Shown: piece after piece, positions 6,192-8,731 of the stretch
Position numbering within the stretch: the first letter of the stretch is position 1
How the letters are laid out: each line of letters opens with the position of its first letter
Assembly: GCA_034433775.1 (NCBI GenBank)
Contig: DAOUAI010000076.1
Coordinates: 1-8,731 of the forward strand
Origin: CALJTV01 sp034433775
GTDB taxonomy: Bacteria; Chloroflexota; Dehalococcoidia; GIF9; UBA5629
Length of the DNA: 8,731 bases
Reading direction: 5' to 3'
The notes under the pieces: model-generated
Told to the model about the DNA's origin: nothing
Seen by the model: only the letters and a program-made list of their open reading frames with translations
Databases searched by the model: none
Made by a program: the position numbers and the translations under genes

Positions 6192-7229
6192 CTAGTACAA
6201 TGAAGCCCCGCAAGCACGGCATTCTTTTCGCCAGGCGACGTTTGCCAGTTTACAACGGGGACATTCTCGTTCAATCTTGTCTCTTATCCATACAGCGATC
6301 CCCTCGGGCATAAAAAGTAACACCGATATTATTATGGCAGCAAAGATAAGGAATCTGATTTCGGGGATAACATGCAGGCCTTCTAGTAAGGGATATAGAA
6401 AATATACCCCAAAAACGGGGCCGTAGATGCTGACGATACCACCAAAAACGGACCAGATCACAGCATTGAATGATAGTGTAAGTTCAAGTGTAGAGGGACC
6501 GGCGATTCTCATCGCATGAGCGAAAAGGGCTCCAGCTATTCCGGCAAAGAAACCGCCGATGGCGAAAGCCAGTATCTTGTAATTTATAGTGTTTATCCCG
6601 GTAGCCCTGGCAGCGATCTCGTCCTCACGGATGGCATGGAGGATAATTCCCGTCCTTACCAGGCCGCTCTTAGCGTCGGTGAGTTTCCACATTATAAGCA
6701 CAGAGATGGTCATTACGATCACCGAGATATAATACTCGGTTACCCTGGACTCAGAGAGGCGAGTTAGCCCGGAGATACCGTGTTCCCCGCCGGTGACATC
6801 CGGGAAAGCTTTTACAATGGCAAGCAATATCAGTGGGAAAGCAAGTGTGACCAGGGATAGGTACGGACCTCTAAGCCTCAGTGCCGGGAAGCAGGTGATG
6901 ACTCCGATGATCACCCCGGCAAGAGCACCTATGGGTATTGTTGCCCATGGCTGTATGCCGAAGTAGTGGTTCAGCATGCCAGCGGTGTAGGCGGCTACAC
7001 CAAAGAACAACGCATGACCAAAGTTCACCTGACCTGTATATCCTGACAGGAAGTCCCAGCTCACAGCGAAAATAACGAATATATTGGTGAAGATGAGGAT
7101 GCGGAGAATGTAGGGGTCACGGGTAATAGCAGGAAGAATGAAGATGAGCAAGAAGAAGACCAGGGCGATTAACCTGCCAGGAATTGCTATAACATCGCCC
7201 TGGAAGTCCTTAAGTAACCGCCTTATCAT
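6192..7229 (-). CDS. livM: LivM-type ABC permease with C-terminal zinc-ribbon tail
   Basis: This is one of two inner-membrane permeases of the HAAT-type importer. The 345-residue protein begins with a basic stretch, then has about eight to ten hydrophobic segments (for example about 20-36, 42-60, 98-116, 123-140, 165-181, 217-240, 291-308). Family blocks are SGYTGQVNFGHALFFG (62-77), LRLRGPYLSLVTLAF (117-131), GGEHGISGL (147-155) and the EAA-like coupling loop IREDEIAARATGI (200-212). After the usual LivM end (FMPEGIAVWIRDK, about 306-318) comes an unusual cytosolic tail with four cysteines, Cys323, 326, 337 and 340, in the pattern C-x2-C-x3-N-x6-C-x2-C. This fits a zinc ribbon or RanBP2-like knuckle. 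The ATG at 7229 shares its A with the livH stop (TAATG) and has GAGGAGAG (7236-7243) as ribosome site, so translation is coupled to livH. The four-gene importer is split between two converging operons. Confidence 0.93.
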   Translation of the reverse strand: MIRRLLKDFQGDVIAIPGRLIALVFFLLIFILPAITRDPYILRILIFTNIFVIFAVSWDFLSGYTGQVNFGHALFFGVAAYTAGMLNHYFGIQPWATIPIGALAGVIIGVITCFPALRLRGPYLSLVTLAFPLILLAIVKAFPDVTGGEHGISGLTRLSESRVTEYYISVIVMTISVLIMWKLTDAKSGLVRTGIILHAIREDEIAARATGINTINYKILAFAIGGFFAGIAGALFAHAMRIAGPSTLELTLSFNAVIWSVFGGIVSIYGPVFGVYFLYPLLEGLHVIPEIRFLIFAAIIISVLLFMPEGIAVWIRDKIERECPRCKLANVAWRKECRACGASLY

Positions 7230-8101
7230 TATAGTCTCTCCTCTTCAAAAGCTACACCGAATAGCCCTTCTGGTCTGACTACGAGGACTATCACCATGAT
7301 CAGCAGTGAGAAGGCTAGCTTCAAGAAAGCACCTGCCGGAACTAGAAACACGATCAGTGTTTCGACAGCAGCTATGATAAAAGCGCCGATGATGCTGCCT
7401 TTTATACTTCCAAGACCACCAAGCACCACTATGACCATAACCATTACCAGTGGTGACATCCACATGTATGGATAGGTGGTCCATAGGGGTGCAATCGTGG
7501 CACCAGCGAGAGCAGCCAGGGCTGTGGCTATGGTCATGGTCACAAGTAATATTGTGGGTACACCGATGCCCATTAAGCCAGCAATTTCAGGGTCCTGGGC
7601 TGTAGCCCTGATGGCGATACCCATTTTCGTCCGTGCCAGGAGTGCCCATACGATGATGATGGCAGCCAGCATGATGCCTATAGAAAGAAGTTGCTGGTAG
7701 GTAATCCTGACCCCAAATATTTGCCAGACCCCGGACATAAGAGGTGGAGACTCTCGAAAATGGGCACCAAAGCCCAAAAGCATGATCTCCTGGAACACCA
7801 TTGCCAGTGCGATGGTCACCAGAAGTACTGCCACATGGTGCTCTCGAATTCGGTCGATGAACAGCTTATAACTCGCTGCGCCGATGAGGGTGGTTACGAC
7901 CACCGAAACAATCATTGCCGGGACTGGACCTAAGCCAGCCCGGTAAGTAAAGTAGTACATGCCGTAGGCGGTGAGCATAAAAAATGCAGTGTGTCCCAGG
8001 TTCAACATGCGGGCGACACCGAAGATGAGGGAAAACCCCACCGCTAGAAGCGCATATACGCCCCCCGTTAGAAGTGCCTGCATTATAAGAGCTTGAACCA
8101 T
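7229..8101 (-). CDS. livH: LivH-type ABC permease (HAAT family)
   Basis: This is the partner membrane permease of LivM. The 290-residue protein is almost entirely hydrophobic, with about eight membrane segments (roughly 5-28, 35-52, 60-80, 90-110, 138-156, 180-207, 214-232, 236-276). It carries the LivH blocks GGVYALLAVGFSLIFGVARMLNLGHTAF (13-40, read in two pieces), the coupling loop IRATAQDPEIAGLMGI (164-179), VVLGGLGSIKGSIIGA (225-240) and the terminal RPEGLFG (276-282). The length is normal for the family. The ATG at 8101 is preceded by AGGAAGG (8106-8112) at a 4-nt spacing. It is first in a two-gene unit with livM. No substrate-binding protein lies upstream within the window; the next gene is an unrelated PsbP-like protein, so the binding protein must be elsewhere or beyond the edge. 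Confidence 0.94.
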   Translation of the reverse strand: MVQALIMQALLTGGVYALLAVGFSLIFGVARMLNLGHTAFFMLTAYGMYYFTYRAGLGPVPAMIVSVVVTTLIGAASYKLFIDRIREHHVAVLLVTIALAMVFQEIMLLGFGAHFRESPPLMSGVWQIFGVRITYQQLLSIGIMLAAIIIVWALLARTKMGIAIRATAQDPEIAGLMGIGVPTILLVTMTIATALAALAGATIAPLWTTYPYMWMSPLVMVMVIVVLGGLGSIKGSIIGAFIIAAVETLIVFLVPAGAFLKLAFSLLIMVIVLVVRPEGLFGVAFEEERL

Positions 8102-8247
8102 CTTTCCTTCCTAAAGTATCTTTATCCCAGTTTCGGAAACCAGTGGGTTACTTGTGCTTCTATACTAAACTCTTTGAGACAGTCGCAAAAGGCTGCTGCC
8201 AGCCAATTCTTGGTTCGCCCGATATTCGGGTGCCTTTTCAATGTCAA
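8102..8247. other. livH upstream region with clustered small inverted repeats
   Basis: No gene is visible here. The interval holds several short perfect inverted repeats: GGCTG/CAGCC (8191-8204), CCAA/TTGG (8203-8213) and CCCGA/TCGGG (8218-8230), plus a bulged hairpin at 8126-8147. It also contains both candidate livH promoters. The CCCGATATTCGGG element lies across the -10 region of the upstream candidate and could be an operator, but this is speculative. Confidence 0.4.
8159..8188 (-). promoter_or_regulatory. Candidate livHM promoter
   Basis: Read on the minus strand, TTGCGA (8188-8183) and TATAGA (8164-8159) are 18 bp apart, about 58 bp before the livH ATG. A second candidate lies upstream: a perfect TTGACA at 8247-8242 with a poor TATCGG 17 bp further on (8224-8219). 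I cannot decide between them by eye. The following leader contains an imperfect hairpin (8126-8147, 8 bp with a CAG bulge). Confidence 0.35.
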
Positions 8248-8286
8248 CAGAGCCGCCGGCAGCGTCGTCCACTGCCGGCAGCTCTG
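8248..8286 (-). terminator. GC-rich hairpin after the PsbP-like gene, terminator-like
   Basis: The arms CAGAGCCGCCGGCAG (8248-8262) and CTGCCGGCAGCTCTG (8272-8286) form 15 positions with one mismatch around a 9-nt loop. It sits 11 nt after the minus-strand stop at 8298, where a terminator is expected. On the minus strand, however, it is followed by TTGACATTG rather than a T tract, so it may act as an RNA 3'-end stabiliser or an inefficient terminator. The last base of the arm is followed almost at once by the TTGACA element. Confidence 0.5.
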
Positions 8287-8297
8287 CAGTAAATATA

Positions 8298-8731
8298 TTA
8301 CTTTTTAGACTGGTAAGTGAAGGCTATCTCTTTGAAAAGTGCCTCGTTATAGCCATAGAGGGTCACAGTGGTCAAATTAACGAGGATCCACTTACCATCC
8401 TTCTGTTGTACACCCATGACAAAGGTCTCAGCATCGTACCCGGCAATAACCCAGTTCACCTTGGCGGTTGTGGCTTTGGTGCCATCAGCCAGTGTGACTT
8501 CTGTGGGTGTGCCCACCTTTATATCTGTACCGCCAGCGTCTGTGAGTGCTTGTTTCTCTATATCGGCGAAGGCACCTTCCCAACCAGCAGAGATGGACAG
8601 AGCTGGGACACTATCTGGAGAAGCGAAGAAGACAATCTTTCCTGTCTCACGGTCTTTTTTCTCCGTCCAGTCCTTCGGGTATTTGATGGAGAAGCCTAGC
8701 TGGTCATTCTTATATTCAGCTGGTGTGAAGG
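8298..8731 (-). CDS. PsbP/DcrB-like domain protein, 3' part (truncated by window edge)
   Basis: Only the last 143 residues and the stop (TAA, 8298-8300) are in the window; the frame stays open to the right edge, so the start and any signal peptide or lipobox lie outside. The visible part opens with a segment containing LGFSIKYPKDW, then KIVFFASPDS, ALSISAG, TLADGTKATTAKVNW and KWILVNLTTVT. The '(y)GFSIKYPKDW' opening followed by alternating beta strands resembles PsbP-like and DcrB-like domains found in many secreted bacterial lipoproteins. The function is unknown, and surface or periplasmic location is an inference from the family. It is not a periplasmic substrate-binding protein of the Liv family as far as the fragment shows. 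It is transcribed in the same direction as livHM but is separated by about 200 bp and a hairpin. A shorter GTG start at 8516 is not credible because coding clearly continues upstream. Confidence 0.7.
   Translation of the reverse strand, partial: FTPAEYKNDQLGFSIKYPKDWTEKKDRETGKIVFFASPDSVPALSISAGWEGAFADIEKQALTDAGGTDIKVGTPTEVTLADGTKATTAKVNWVIAGYDAETFVMGVQQKDGKWILVNLTTVTLYGYNEALFKEIAFTYQSKK

Noticed and set aside
8241..8699. 152-codon open frame on the + strand
   Set aside because: It is antisense to the PsbP-like gene, whose frame stays open to the window edge with a domain-like sequence. The + strand product is Cys-rich, low in family features and has no ribosome site.

Overview
The window looks like chromosomal DNA from an anaerobic bacterium with moderate GC content, strong AGGAGG-type ribosome sites and frequent TTG starts. 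A Chloroflexota (Dehalococcoidia-like) source is my best guess. It rests on overall protein flavour: the RecX architecture, a PsbP-like surface protein, and the acyl-CoA ligase subtype. This is an inference; nothing in the window fixes the taxonomy.

Layout. (1) 1-166 is a leader with a near-consensus promoter for nadE. (2) nadE (167-901, +) encodes ammonia-dependent NAD synthetase. (3) recA (1010-2041, +) follows, with its own extended -10 promoter. (4) recX (2098-2726, +) is split by a one-base frame change. The N-terminal part (2098-2256) and the catalytic-size core (2253-2726) overlap at TTGA. (5) A new promoter (2802-2829) drives a compact + strand operon: an AMP-forming acyl-CoA ligase (2877-4589), LivG-type ATPase (4591-5367) and LivF-type ATPase (5354-6103). 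(6) A perfect 12-bp hairpin with A and T tracts on its two sides (6133-6173) ends this operon and the converging one. (7) On the minus strand livH (7229-8101) and livM (6192-7229), joined by a TAATG overlap, encode the two permeases. (8) At the right edge is the 3' end of a minus-strand gene for a PsbP/DcrB-like protein (8298-8731, cut by the window edge), followed by a GC-rich hairpin.

How the genes work together. LivH and LivM would form the membrane channel and LivG and LivF the ATPase pair of one HAAT (branched-chain amino-acid type) ABC importer, although the two halves are transcribed towards each other. No periplasmic substrate-binding protein is present. Because the ATPases are translationally packed behind an acyl-CoA ligase, the cargo may be a carboxylic acid that is CoA-activated on entry rather than leucine. 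That is an inference. nadE, recA and recX are housekeeping genes.

The points most worth a second look are the split recX and a four-cysteine zinc-ribbon tail fused to the C-terminus of LivM. I saw no tRNA, rRNA, CRISPR array, insertion sequence or phage gene.
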